Assembly (NCBI RefSeq): GCF_022698165.1
Contig: NZ_JALDAY010000004.1
Span: forward strand, 682,001 to 746,000
DNA length: 64,000 nt
Origin: Streptomyces cylindrosporus
Lineage (GTDB): Bacteria > Actinomycetota > Actinomycetes > Streptomycetales > Streptomycetaceae
Direction of reading: 5' to 3'
Under the pieces are notes generated by a model. It was given only the letters and a program-made list of their open reading frames with translations. It had not been told where the DNA came from and did no database searches. This document shows positions 24,987 to 32,548 of this stretch, piece after piece. Every line of letters begins with the position of its first letter. Positions within the stretch are counted from its first letter, which is position 1. The translations under genes were made by a program, and so were the position numbers.

Positions 24987-25841
24987 TCACAGGTCCTGGA
25001 TGCGGTGGTGGATGAAGTCCCGCGTCTCGGCGGGGCTGAGCGCGCAGGACTCCATGCGGTCCAGAACGGCCCGGTACTTGTTCAACTGGGCCTCGGCGTC
25101 GAGGAATTCGCAGGCGCCGTGGTGCGAGTCCAACTGGACCGTGTCGAGCTGGGAGACGGAGCCCTCGACGTAGTCGAAGGACTGGCCGGTGGCCGGGAAG
25201 TGGTCTGTACCGAAGGGGATCACTCGGACGGTCACGTGAGGCAATTCGCTCATGTCGAGCAGATGCTTGAGCTGCCCACGGGCGACGACGGGACCGCCGA
25301 AGTCCATACGGAGCGCCGCCTCGTGAATGATCGCCGTGTACGGAGGCGGATCTGACCGGTGCAGGACGCCCTGCCGCTTCATTCGATGCGTGAGGCGGTG
25401 CTCGATCTCGTACTGTCGCATCGGTGGCACCACTGCCTGGAAGAGGGCGCGGGCATGGTCGGTGGTCTGCAGCAGTGCCGGGATGTGGATCAGGAGTGCC
25501 GCGCGAAGCCCGGAGGCATGCTGCTCCAACTCGGCCAAGTCGACCAGGGCGACCGGTACGTGATCGCGGTACTCCTCCCACCAGCCCCGGGCTCGCCGAC
25601 CCGTCATCGCGGCGAGGGCGTCGACGAGTTCCTCGTCGTTGCAATCGTAGGCGCCCGCCATGGCGCGGAGGCGATCGGAGCTGATGGGCGTGCGGCCGGT
25701 CTCGATCATGCTGACGCGCGCCTGGTTGACTCCGAGGAGTTCGGCGGCGCCAGTGGCGGTGAGTCCCGCGCGCTCGCGGAGTTTGCGCAGCTCCGCACCC
25801 AGTCTTCGCTGTCGGAGCGTGGGGCTGTTGGTGGGCGGCAC
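24987..25841 (-). CDS. XRE-family regulator with DUF5753 domain
   Basis: 284 aa. The HTH (ELRKLRERAGLTATGAAELLGVNQARVSMIETGR) occupies about residues 15-70; the rest is DUF5753 (HIPALLQTTDHARALFQAVVP, VLHRSDPPPYTAIIHEAALR, VTVRVIPFGTDHFP). The GTG start at 25841 has an excellent AGGAAGGAGG site; the longer frame to 25886 is not needed. It is divergent from the ATPase gene at 26077, with a palindrome at 25917-25934 between them that is a natural autoregulatory site. Confidence 0.92.
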   Translation of the reverse strand: MPPTNSPTLRQRRLGAELRKLRERAGLTATGAAELLGVNQARVSMIETGRTPISSDRLRAMAGAYDCNDEELVDALAAMTGRRARGWWEEYRDHVPVALVDLAELEQHASGLRAALLIHIPALLQTTDHARALFQAVVPPMRQYEIEHRLTHRMKRQGVLHRSDPPPYTAIIHEAALRMDFGGPVVARGQLKHLLDMSELPHVTVRVIPFGTDHFPATGQSFDYVEGSVSQLDTVQLDSHHGACEFLDAEAQLNKYRAVLDRMESCALSPAETRDFIHHRIQDL

Positions 25842-25916
25842 GGCGCCTCCTTCCTGGCCGCGAGGCGGCGGTGCGTTCCCTCGCACGAGTGAAGCTTGGA
25901 TGGTTTTATCTCATTC

Positions 25917-25934
25917 GGTTAGATGTATCTAACC
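25917..25934. promoter_or_regulatory. Palindromic operator GGTTAGAT-GT-ATCTAACC
   Basis: Two perfect 8-bp arms with a 2-bp centre in AT-rich DNA between the divergent XRE and ATPase genes. A further GATGGTT at 25899-25905 repeats the outer arm. It is likely bound by the XRE regulator or an unlinked repressor. Confidence 0.7.
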
Positions 25935-26076
25935 ATCTGCCCTACGGTTGTCACGTGCCGCCCAACTCCCCACGCCCATAAGCCGGAAGCGCACCAACCC
26001 AGGCAATGCCACCGCCCTGCGCGGCAGTTGAGCGAGCGAGCCCGAGCTCCCTTCCCTGTGAGTTCTGGAGGTTTCC

Positions 26077-26520
26077 ATGCGCACCGTATCCCCGCGCGAC
26101 ACCTGGGTGTACGCCCTCCGCCTGCCCCATGACCCACGGGCGGCACGGGTCGCACGCATGACCGTACGGTCGGTGCTGCACAGCCACGGCAGGCTCGAAG
26201 TCCTCGACGCCGTCGAGCTGTTGACCTCCGAGATGGTGACGAACACCTACCTGCACACCAACGGCCCCGCGTCCCTCCGCCTGACTGCACTCGCCGATGG
26301 GCGTATGCGCGTCGGGGTCTGGGACAGTCACCCTCGGATTCCCGCGCCTTTCGGCCGGCCGCCCTGTGATCAGGTCCCGCTCGCCCCGGCGCATGCCGAC
26401 GGGGGACGCGGGCTGGGGCTCGTACAGGAATACGCCGACTGCTGGGGCGGCGTACCCCTCGGTGACAGCCCTTTCGACCGCCGTGCGGGCAAGCTGCTCT
26501 GGTTCGAGGTGAAGGGGTGA
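26077..26520 (+). CDS. RsbW-like ATP-binding protein
   Basis: 147-aa HATPase_c_2 protein. The N-box LLTSEMVTNTYLHTNGP, a degraded G1 region VGVWDSHPRIPAPF and the G2 region GGRGLGLVQEYAD are present. The G1 DxGxG is replaced by DSHPR, as in many of the XRE-linked members, so kinase activity is uncertain. GGAGG lies 10 nt before the ATG at 26077. It is placed next to an XRE/DUF397 pair, the arrangement seen in abaA-like and whiJ-like loci. Confidence 0.85.
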   Translation: MRTVSPRDTWVYALRLPHDPRAARVARMTVRSVLHSHGRLEVLDAVELLTSEMVTNTYLHTNGPASLRLTALADGRMRVGVWDSHPRIPAPFGRPPCDQVPLAPAHADGGRGLGLVQEYADCWGGVPLGDSPFDRRAGKLLWFEVKG

Positions 26521-26545
26521 ACGGGAAGTCCGGGGAGCCGAAGGC

Positions 26546-27094
26546 TCAGTCGTCCAGCCCCTCCGCCGCCCGCTTCTCCCGCAGCTCCATGATCTCCCGC
26601 CGCCGCGCCAGCCGATGGGTGCGGCGGATCTGGGCCTCCTGGTAGCGCCGCTTGTCCTTCTCCGTCTCCGGGAGGACCGGCGGGACCCGGCGCGGCTTGC
26701 CGTCGGCGTCCACGGCCGCGAAGACCAGGTACGCGGAGCCGACCTGGGTGGCCGGTGTCGACTCGTTCCAGCGCTCCGCCAGGACCCGGACCCCCACCTC
26801 CATCGAGGTCCGGCCGGTCCAGTTGACCTGGGCCTTCACATGGACCAGGTCACCGACGCGGACCGGCTCCAGGAACGCCATCTCGTCCATGGACGCGGTG
26901 ACCGCGGGCCCGCCGCTGTGCCGGCCGGCCACCGCGCCCGCCGCGTCGTCCACCAGCTTCATGATCACGCCGCCGTGCACGGTCCCCAGCAGGTTCGTGT
27001 CGTTGTGGGTCATGATGTGGCTGAGCGTGGTCCGGGACGCCGAGGTGGGCTTGCCCGGGATGTCGGCTTCCGCGGCGGTGGCCTGGTCTGTCAT
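26546..27094 (-). CDS. Acyl-CoA thioesterase (hotdog fold)
   Basis: 182-aa cytosolic acyl-CoA hydrolase of the BFIT/YciA type. The start MTDQATAAEADIPGKP at 27094 is the first sensible Met; longer frames run into the MITE. The conserved segment reads THNDTNLLGTVHGGVIMKLVDDAAG, with the catalytic Asn/Asp region, and then VNWTGRTSMEVGVRV. The C-terminus is a basic helix (RRTHRLARRREIMELREKRA). It is independent of the accessory island; the 3' ends of the two converge. Confidence 0.92.
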   Translation of the reverse strand: MTDQATAAEADIPGKPTSASRTTLSHIMTHNDTNLLGTVHGGVIMKLVDDAAGAVAGRHSGGPAVTASMDEMAFLEPVRVGDLVHVKAQVNWTGRTSMEVGVRVLAERWNESTPATQVGSAYLVFAAVDADGKPRRVPPVLPETEKDKRRYQEAQIRRTHRLARRREIMELREKRAAEGLDD

Positions 27095-27106
27095 GGCCCC
27101 CACCCT

Positions 27107-27306
27107 AGAGCCTGGGTCATGTCCTCGGCCGGGCACGCGACGCCTGGCACGCACTCCCCCAGAGGGGGGACCCCCAGCCGCGTTGCCGAACCACCCACGT
27201 GGCTCCGCCACGAGGGTGCTCCGGCGCCTTGCGATCTGGGGGTGCCCCCTCTGGGGGAGCACCAGACGCCGCGCGCTGATCCGGCCGAGGACGTGACCCA
27301 GGCTCT
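27107..27306. mobile_element. 200-bp palindromic MITE-like element, copy 1
   Basis: The element opens AGAGCCTGGGTCATGTCC and closes with its inverse GACGTGACCCAGGCTCT. The complementarity runs through almost the whole length (CCCCCAGAGGGGGG near 27169 mates with CCCCCTCTGGGGG near 27250), so it is one large imperfect hairpin. A second 200-bp copy is at 39431-39630. No ORF or transposase is inside and no clear target duplication is seen, so it is a non-autonomous element. It occupies most of the gap between the thioesterase and the LCP gene. Confidence 0.8.
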
Positions 27307-27414
27307 TGTGCCGACCGGACATCTGCGGACTTTGTGTTGGGTTCGCAACAGCAGTGCCCTGATTTTCCTACGACCCTTGTAAAGGGGACCGCCGCTCCCT
27401 GCACACTGGGGCCC

Positions 27415-28713
27415 ATGAACGATTGGCCCGAGGGATGGTCCGGAGACAACCGCGGCAACCGGTACGGGGGCGGCAGCGCGAGCGCACAGCCTGAGAGCGC
27501 TCGTGTCATGCGGCAGGTCCGCCGGCCCGCCTCGGGCGCGTACGGGGGCTCCGGCCCGTCCGCGCCGCCGTACGGCCAGAACGTGCCCCAGCAGCCGACG
27601 TACGTCGACGGCCAGGGGTACGGCGGCGACCAGTACGGCAACGACTACGACAGCGGCTACAACACCGGCCAGGTCTACGGCTCGCCGAACGGCGGCGGAC
27701 CGGGCGGCGGCTACCAGGGCGAGCCGCGGCCGCGGCCGAACTGGCGGCGCCGTATCAAGTGGACCGCGATCACACTGGTGACGGTGATGGTCGTCACGTC
27801 CGTCGCCACGTACTTCTGGGCCGACTCCAAGCTGCACCGGGACGTCGACCTGTCCACCGTCATCGACCGTCCCGCGGCGGGCGACGGCACGAACTACCTG
27901 ATCGTCGGCTCCGACAGCCGCGCCGGGCTCTCCTCCGAGCAGAAGAAGGAGCTGCACACCGGCTCCGCGGAGGGCAAGCGCACCGACTCGATGATGATCC
28001 TGCACGTCGGCGACAACGGCGACACGCTGATCTCGCTGCCCCGCGACTCGAACGTGACGATCCCGACGTACAAGGGATCGACGTCCGGGAAGACCTACCA
28101 GAGCACCGGCCGGCAGACGAAGCTGAACGCCGCCTACGCGGAGGACGGGCCGACGCTGCTGGTGCGCACCGTCGAGGCCAACATGGGCCTGCACATCGAC
28201 CACTACGTGGAGATCGGCTTCGCCGGTTTCGCGAACATCGTGGACGCGGTCGGCGGTGTGACCATCGACATCGACAAGGGCTTCAAGGACAAGTACTCGG
28301 GCGCCGACTTCAAGGCGGGCAAGCAGACGCTGAACGGCGAGCAGGCGCTGGCCTTCGTCCGTACCCGGCACGCCTTCGCCGCCTCCGACCTCCAGCGCAC
28401 CAAGAACCAGCAGAAGTTCCTGTCGGCGCTGGCCCACCAGGTGGCGACGCCGTCGACCGTGCTCAACCCCTTCAAGCTGTACCCGACGATGAGCGCGGGC
28501 CTGGACTCCCTCACCGTCGACAAGGACATGAGCCTGTGGGACCTGGCGTCCATGTTCTGGGCGATGAAGGGTGTCAGCGGCGGTGACGGCACGTCGATGA
28601 ACATGCCGATCTCCGGCTCCACCGGCGGCAACCTCGTCTGGGACAAGGCGAAGGTGAAGACCCTGGTGAACGAGCTCAACAACGACCAGAAGGTCACGGT
28701 CTCGGGTGACTGA
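27415..28713 (+). CDS. LCP (LytR-CpsA-Psr) family glycopolymer ligase
   Basis: 432-aa membrane-anchored protein expected to transfer lipid-linked glycopolymers to peptidoglycan. A 110-residue cytoplasmic leader rich in Gly/Tyr precedes the TM helix (residues 115-135). The extracellular LCP domain has YLIVGSDSR, RTDSMMILHV, SLPRDSNV, KLNAAYAEDG, IDHYVEIGFAGF and ALAFVRTRH, covering the Arg/Asp pyrophosphate-binding residues of the family. It lacks the C-terminal LytR_C domain and, unlike the seven LCPs on the other strand, has no cysteine. ATG at 27415. The HAD gene overlaps its last codons. Confidence 0.93.
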   Translation: MNDWPEGWSGDNRGNRYGGGSASAQPESARVMRQVRRPASGAYGGSGPSAPPYGQNVPQQPTYVDGQGYGGDQYGNDYDSGYNTGQVYGSPNGGGPGGGYQGEPRPRPNWRRRIKWTAITLVTVMVVTSVATYFWADSKLHRDVDLSTVIDRPAAGDGTNYLIVGSDSRAGLSSEQKKELHTGSAEGKRTDSMMILHVGDNGDTLISLPRDSNVTIPTYKGSTSGKTYQSTGRQTKLNAAYAEDGPTLLVRTVEANMGLHIDHYVEIGFAGFANIVDAVGGVTIDIDKGFKDKYSGADFKAGKQTLNGEQALAFVRTRHAFAASDLQRTKNQQKFLSALAHQVATPSTVLNPFKLYPTMSAGLDSLTVDKDMSLWDLASMFWAMKGVSGGDGTSMNMPISGSTGGNLVWDKAKVKTLVNELNNDQKVTVSGD

Positions 28714-29344
28714 CAGCAACGGCAACAACCACAGACCGCCCTTCGGGGCGGTTCTGTGTGACGTCGACAATGTGATCCGGTCCTTCGACTCCTCCCGCCT
28801 GGAGGCGCTGGAGCGGGCCGCGGGGATCGCCGAGGGCACCACCAAGAAGGTCGCGTTCGCGCCGGAGACGGACCAGCCGCTGCTGCTGGGCGAGATCACC
28901 TCGCAGGAGTGGGCCGAGCGGATAGCCGACGGCCTCGCCGGCCTGGTCCCGGAGCCGCAGACGGCGTACGGACTGGCTCTGGCCCTCCTGGAGTCCCCCT
29001 TCCACGCGGACGACGAGGTGGTCGGCCTGCTCCGGCGCGCCCGTATCCGGGTCCCGCTGGTCCTGGTCTCCAACGCGTCCCTGGACCTGGAGTCCGACCT
29101 GGACACCCTGGGCCTGACCGACCTCGCCGACCACGTCGTCAACAGCGCCCGCGTGGGCCTGGCCAAGCCGGACCCACGGATCTACCGCCACGCGGCCGAG
29201 CTGGCCGGCGTATCCCTGGATCGCTGTCTGTTCGTCGACGACTCCGAGGAGAACGTCGAAGCGGCGGCGGCCCTGGGGATGCGGACGGTGCACTTCCGCG
29301 AGGCGGCGGATCTGGGGCGGGCGCTGGAGCCGCTGTTCACGTAG
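28706..29344 (+). CDS. HAD-family hydrolase
   Basis: 212-aa haloacid-dehalogenase-superfamily phosphatase-like enzyme. Motif I is VLCDVDNV (nucleophile Asp and +2 Asp), motif II VLVSNAS, motif III Lys in GLAKPDPRIY, and motif IV VDDSEEN. Substrate unknown. The GTG start at 28706 lies inside the end of the LCP gene (8-nt overlap), so they are cotranscribed. The first 20 codons also form a strong stem-loop (28730-28758). Confidence 0.88.
   Translation: MTDSNGNNHRPPFGAVLCDVDNVIRSFDSSRLEALERAAGIAEGTTKKVAFAPETDQPLLLGEITSQEWAERIADGLAGLVPEPQTAYGLALALLESPFHADDEVVGLLRRARIRVPLVLVSNASLDLESDLDTLGLTDLADHVVNSARVGLAKPDPRIYRHAAELAGVSLDRCLFVDDSEENVEAAAALGMRTVHFREAADLGRALEPLFT
28730..28758 (+). terminator. 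Terminator-like hairpin inside the HAD start
   Basis: CACAGACCGCCC (28730-28741) pairs with GGGCGGTTCTGTG (28746-28758), with one bulged T and a short loop. It is 17 nt after the LCP stop but within codons 9-18 of the HAD gene, so it could attenuate the downstream gene. Confidence 0.5.
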
Positions 29345-29362
29345 CGGTCACGCGGGCCGGTG

Positions 29363-29725
29363 TCACATCGTCGCGCCCGCCATCGTCCGGCACATCTCCG
29401 CGCAGCGGCGACACGCCTCCGCGCAGCGCATCATCTGCGGGTCGTCCGGCATGGACATACACGCCTCGGCACACATGTCGCAGGCCTTGGCGCACATCGC
29501 GCACATCTCGGCCGACATGGGGGAGCGGCGCATCATCATGTCCGCGCACATACGGGTCATCTCGGAGCAGTCGATGAGCGCCCGCATGATCTGCATCTGG
29601 GCCTGACCGCCCATCTGCATGCAGGAGCTCATGGTCTCCTCGCACATGCTGTGGCACGTCATGCAGGCCTCGACGCAGTCCTGCATCTCCTTGCTCATGG
29701 CGCTCATCGGTCCGGTCTGGGTCAT
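29363..29725 (-). CDS. Four-helix-bundle copper-binding protein (Csp-like, DUF326)
   Basis: 120 aa with 16 Cys and more than 20 Met, arranged as repeated CxxxC/CxxC helices (CVEACMTCHSMCEETMSSC, CAMCAKACDMCAEAC, CAEACRRCAEMC). This is the copper storage protein family, in which the Cys-lined core of a four-helix bundle binds many Cu(I) ions. No signal peptide, so a cytosolic store. ATG at 29725. It converges with the HAD gene after 18 nt. Confidence 0.9.
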   Translation of the reverse strand: MTQTGPMSAMSKEMQDCVEACMTCHSMCEETMSSCMQMGGQAQMQIMRALIDCSEMTRMCADMMMRRSPMSAEMCAMCAKACDMCAEACMSMPDDPQMMRCAEACRRCAEMCRTMAGATM

Positions 29726-29848
29726 GGCTCCTCCTGGGAGACGGTGAGGCCCGGGACGGGCCCCGTGCCCTTCCCGTCCTACGCCCGCCCGGCACCGGGC
29801 GCCATCGGGCGGACGGGAACAATCCGGCATGTTCTGCCGCACCGGCAC

Positions 29849-31378
29849 CTACGAGCACACCACCTGATCCCCGGTCACCACCCCGAACTCCCCCTGCGTC
29901 GCATCCTCCGCCCGTACCTTCCGTACGTCCTTGAAGTCCGCCCCCGCGATCACCTTCAGCGTCGGCCCGAGGCCTTTCACCGCGCGCAGTTCGCTGCCGG
30001 GCAGCGCGGCCGCCAGCGACCTGGCGGAGCGGTCCCAGCGGGGGTCGTACTCGACGACCGTGCGCCTGACCGTGCGGTCGGTGGCGTTGGCGGGGGCGTG
30101 GGTGGTGCGGAAGCCCGTGGCCGCCAGGGCCGTGTCCACGCGCTTGCCCAGGCCCGCCGTCGCCGTGCCGTTCTCGACCTGGACGCGGATCTGCTGCGGG
30201 GCGACGTCGACGCGGACCGGCTGCGGGGCGGTCGGGCGGTGCACGGTCAGGGGCTTGTCGTCGCGGAGGTCCTGGAAGAGACGGTCGGCCTTCGCGGTGT
30301 CCCACTTCAAAGTCGAGCCGATGCCTTTGACGACGTAGCCCATCTGGCCGATGGGGACGGTGGTGAACTCCGAGGAGGACGGCGAGAAGTTGCGCATCGC
30401 GCGGCCGAGGTCGAGGAGTTCGTCCGTGCCGAAGCCCTTGTCCGCGCGGACCGAGCCGAGGACCGCCCGCGTCACGTCGCGGAACTTCATGGGGTTGAGG
30501 AGGATGCCCGAGGAGGTCGCGCGGTCGATGAGCGCGGCCAGGAAGCGCTGCTGGCGCTTCATGCGGCCCAGGTCGGAGGCGCCGTCGACATGGCGGGCGC
30601 GGACGTACTGGAGTGCCTGGCCGCCCATGAGGGTGTGCGTGCCGGCCGGGAGGTTCAGACCGGTGTACGTGTCCTTCAGGGGCTCCGCCGTGCAGATCTT
30701 CACGCCGCCGAGCACGTCCACCGTCTTCATGAAGCTGGTGAAGTCGACCTCCAGGTAGTGGTCGATCTTCACGTGCGTCATGTCCTCGACCGTCTGCACG
30801 GTGAGGTTCGGGCCGCCCTCCGCGTACGCCGCGTTGATCTTGATGGGGTGGCCGTTGTGCCGTCGGCCGGTGGTCTCGTCGACGTGCGGCGGCGTCATGG
30901 CGTACGAGTCGCGCGGCAGGCTCACCACGCTCGCCCGCTCCCGGTCCTCCGAGATGTGCACGATCATGATCGTGTCGGTGCAGTGGCAGGGGGCGCCGCC
31001 CAGGTGATAGCGGCGCCGCTCCTGCTCGGTGATCCGGTCGCGGCCGTCCGTGCCGACCAGCAGGACGTTCATGCCGTGCCCGGCGGCCGGGCGGTTCTTC
31101 ATGTCCTTGAAGGGGTCGACGCGGGCGATGTCCGCGTCGAGGCTGGTGACCACCGCGTGCCCGATCCCGGCCGAGGCGAGCACGACGACCGACAGGGTCG
31201 TCACCGCCCGCATGGCCCAGCGGGGCTTCTTGCGCCGGACGGGTGGCCGCGGGCCGCGCTGCTGCGGGGCACGGGCGGGGTGGGGGCGGCGCTGCGGACG
31301 GGGCGGGGCGGCGGACCGAGGCGGCGTGGGCAAGGGGGACACCTCCGGGCGACGGCCGTACGTGGGATCCGTGAGCAC
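29849..31378 (-). CDS. LCP family ligase with LytR_C domain
   Basis: 509 aa. A Pro/Arg-rich cytoplasmic leader and a TM helix (VTTLSVVVLASAGIGHAVV) precede the LCP domain (VLLVGTDGRDRITEQE, CTDTIMIVHI, SLPRDSYAM, KINAAYAEGG, IDHYLEVDFTSF, QYVRARH). LytR_C follows (VQVENGTATAGLG, VVEYDPRWDRSARSL). It ends DQVVCS. The GTG at 31378 is preferred; extending to 31459 would overlap the divergent gene's promoter and add a rare TTA codon. The LCP start has an unusual CHC motif. Divergent from the GT2 gene at 31462. Confidence 0.92.
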   Translation of the reverse strand: MLTDPTYGRRPEVSPLPTPPRSAAPPRPQRRPHPARAPQQRGPRPPVRRKKPRWAMRAVTTLSVVVLASAGIGHAVVTSLDADIARVDPFKDMKNRPAAGHGMNVLLVGTDGRDRITEQERRRYHLGGAPCHCTDTIMIVHISEDRERASVVSLPRDSYAMTPPHVDETTGRRHNGHPIKINAAYAEGGPNLTVQTVEDMTHVKIDHYLEVDFTSFMKTVDVLGGVKICTAEPLKDTYTGLNLPAGTHTLMGGQALQYVRARHVDGASDLGRMKRQQRFLAALIDRATSSGILLNPMKFRDVTRAVLGSVRADKGFGTDELLDLGRAMRNFSPSSSEFTTVPIGQMGYVVKGIGSTLKWDTAKADRLFQDLRDDKPLTVHRPTAPQPVRVDVAPQQIRVQVENGTATAGLGKRVDTALAATGFRTTHAPANATDRTVRRTVVEYDPRWDRSARSLAAALPGSELRAVKGLGPTLKVIAGADFKDVRKVRAEDATQGEFGVVTGDQVVCS

Positions 31379-31461
31379 CGTAGGTCCATACGATCTGTGG
31401 CCCGGTCCGCCGCCCCGGCGGGGCGCGGAGGTGTCCCCCGTTCGCGGTAACGTGAGCACCG

Positions 31462-32490
31462 ATGAACGCCAATTCCGACGTGCGACTCCCCGCTGTCTCT
31501 GTGATCATGCCCGTCCTCGACGAGGAGCGGCATCTGCGCGGAGCCGTCCAAGCGATCCTCGCGCAGGAGTACGCCGGCGAGCTGGAGGTCGTGATCGCCC
31601 TCGGTCCGTCCAAGGACCGCACGGACGAGATCGCCGCCGAGCTCGTCCGCGACGACCCGCGCGTCCACACCGTCCCGAACCCGACCGGCCGCACGCCGGC
31701 CGCGCTGAACGCCGCGATCAAGGCCTCCCGGCACCCGATCGTCGTGCGCGTCGACGGCCACGGCATGCTCTCGCCGAACTACATCGCCACCGCGGTACGG
31801 CTCCTGGAGGAGACCGGCGCGATGAACGTCGGCGGCATCATGCACGCCGAGGGCGAGAACGACTGGGAGCACGCGGTCGCCGCCGCGATGACCTCGAAGA
31901 TCGGCGTCGGCAACGCCGCGTTCCACACGGGCGGCGAGGCCGGCCCCGCCGAGACCGTGTACCTCGGCGTCTTCCGGCGCGAGGCCCTGGAGCAACAGGG
32001 CGGCTACAACGAGGAGTTCATCCGCGCCCAGGACTGGGAGCTGAACTTCCGGATCCGGGAGGCCGGCGGCCTGATCTGGTTCTCGCCGGAGCTGAAGGTG
32101 TCGTACCGGCCGCGGCCGAGCGTGCGCGCCCTCGCCAAGCAGTACAAGGACTACGGCCGCTGGCGGCACGTCGTCGCCCGCTACCACGAGGGCTCCATCA
32201 ACCTGCGCTACCTCGCCCCGCCGACCGCGGTGCTGGCGATCGCCGCGGGGCTCGTGGTCGGCGCGGCGCTCACGCCATGGGGCCTGGTGGTCCCCAGCGG
32301 CTACCTCGCCGCGATCGCCCTCGGCTCGCTCCCGGCGGGCAAGGGGCTGCCGCTGAGGGCCCGGCTGCAGATCCCGGTCGCCCTCGCCACCATGCACATG
32401 TCGTGGGGCTGGGGCTTCCTGACCAGCCCGAAGGCGCTGGCCAGGAAGGTCATCGCGTCCCGGCGGCCGGCGGTCGTGACCGGCGGCTGA
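31462..32490 (+). CDS. GT2-family glycosyltransferase with C-terminal membrane segment
   Basis: 342 aa. The GT-A domain is at residues 10-240: VSVIMPVLDEERHL, the DxD-like VVRVDGHGMLS, and the acceptor-site QDWELNFRIRE. Two or three membrane helices follow (PPTAVLAIAAGLVVGAALTPWGLVV). The family transfers sugars from nucleotide donors to lipid or polysaccharide acceptors at the cytosolic face of the membrane. Its place among LCP ligase genes suggests that it builds a glycopolymer later attached to the wall (inference). ATG at 31462. Confidence 0.9.
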   Translation: MNANSDVRLPAVSVIMPVLDEERHLRGAVQAILAQEYAGELEVVIALGPSKDRTDEIAAELVRDDPRVHTVPNPTGRTPAALNAAIKASRHPIVVRVDGHGMLSPNYIATAVRLLEETGAMNVGGIMHAEGENDWEHAVAAAMTSKIGVGNAAFHTGGEAGPAETVYLGVFRREALEQQGGYNEEFIRAQDWELNFRIREAGGLIWFSPELKVSYRPRPSVRALAKQYKDYGRWRHVVARYHEGSINLRYLAPPTAVLAIAAGLVVGAALTPWGLVVPSGYLAAIALGSLPAGKGLPLRARLQIPVALATMHMSWGWGFLTSPKALARKVIASRRPAVVTGG

Positions 32491-32548
32491 GTGATATCTG
32501 ACGCTGCGTCAGTGCTATGTCACATACCACTGGGCCCGACGGCCCGGA

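Noticed and set aside
31379..31459. Longer start for the LCP gene at 29849
   Set aside because: It would end 3 nt from the divergent GT2 start, contains a rare TTA codon and lacks a ribosome site.
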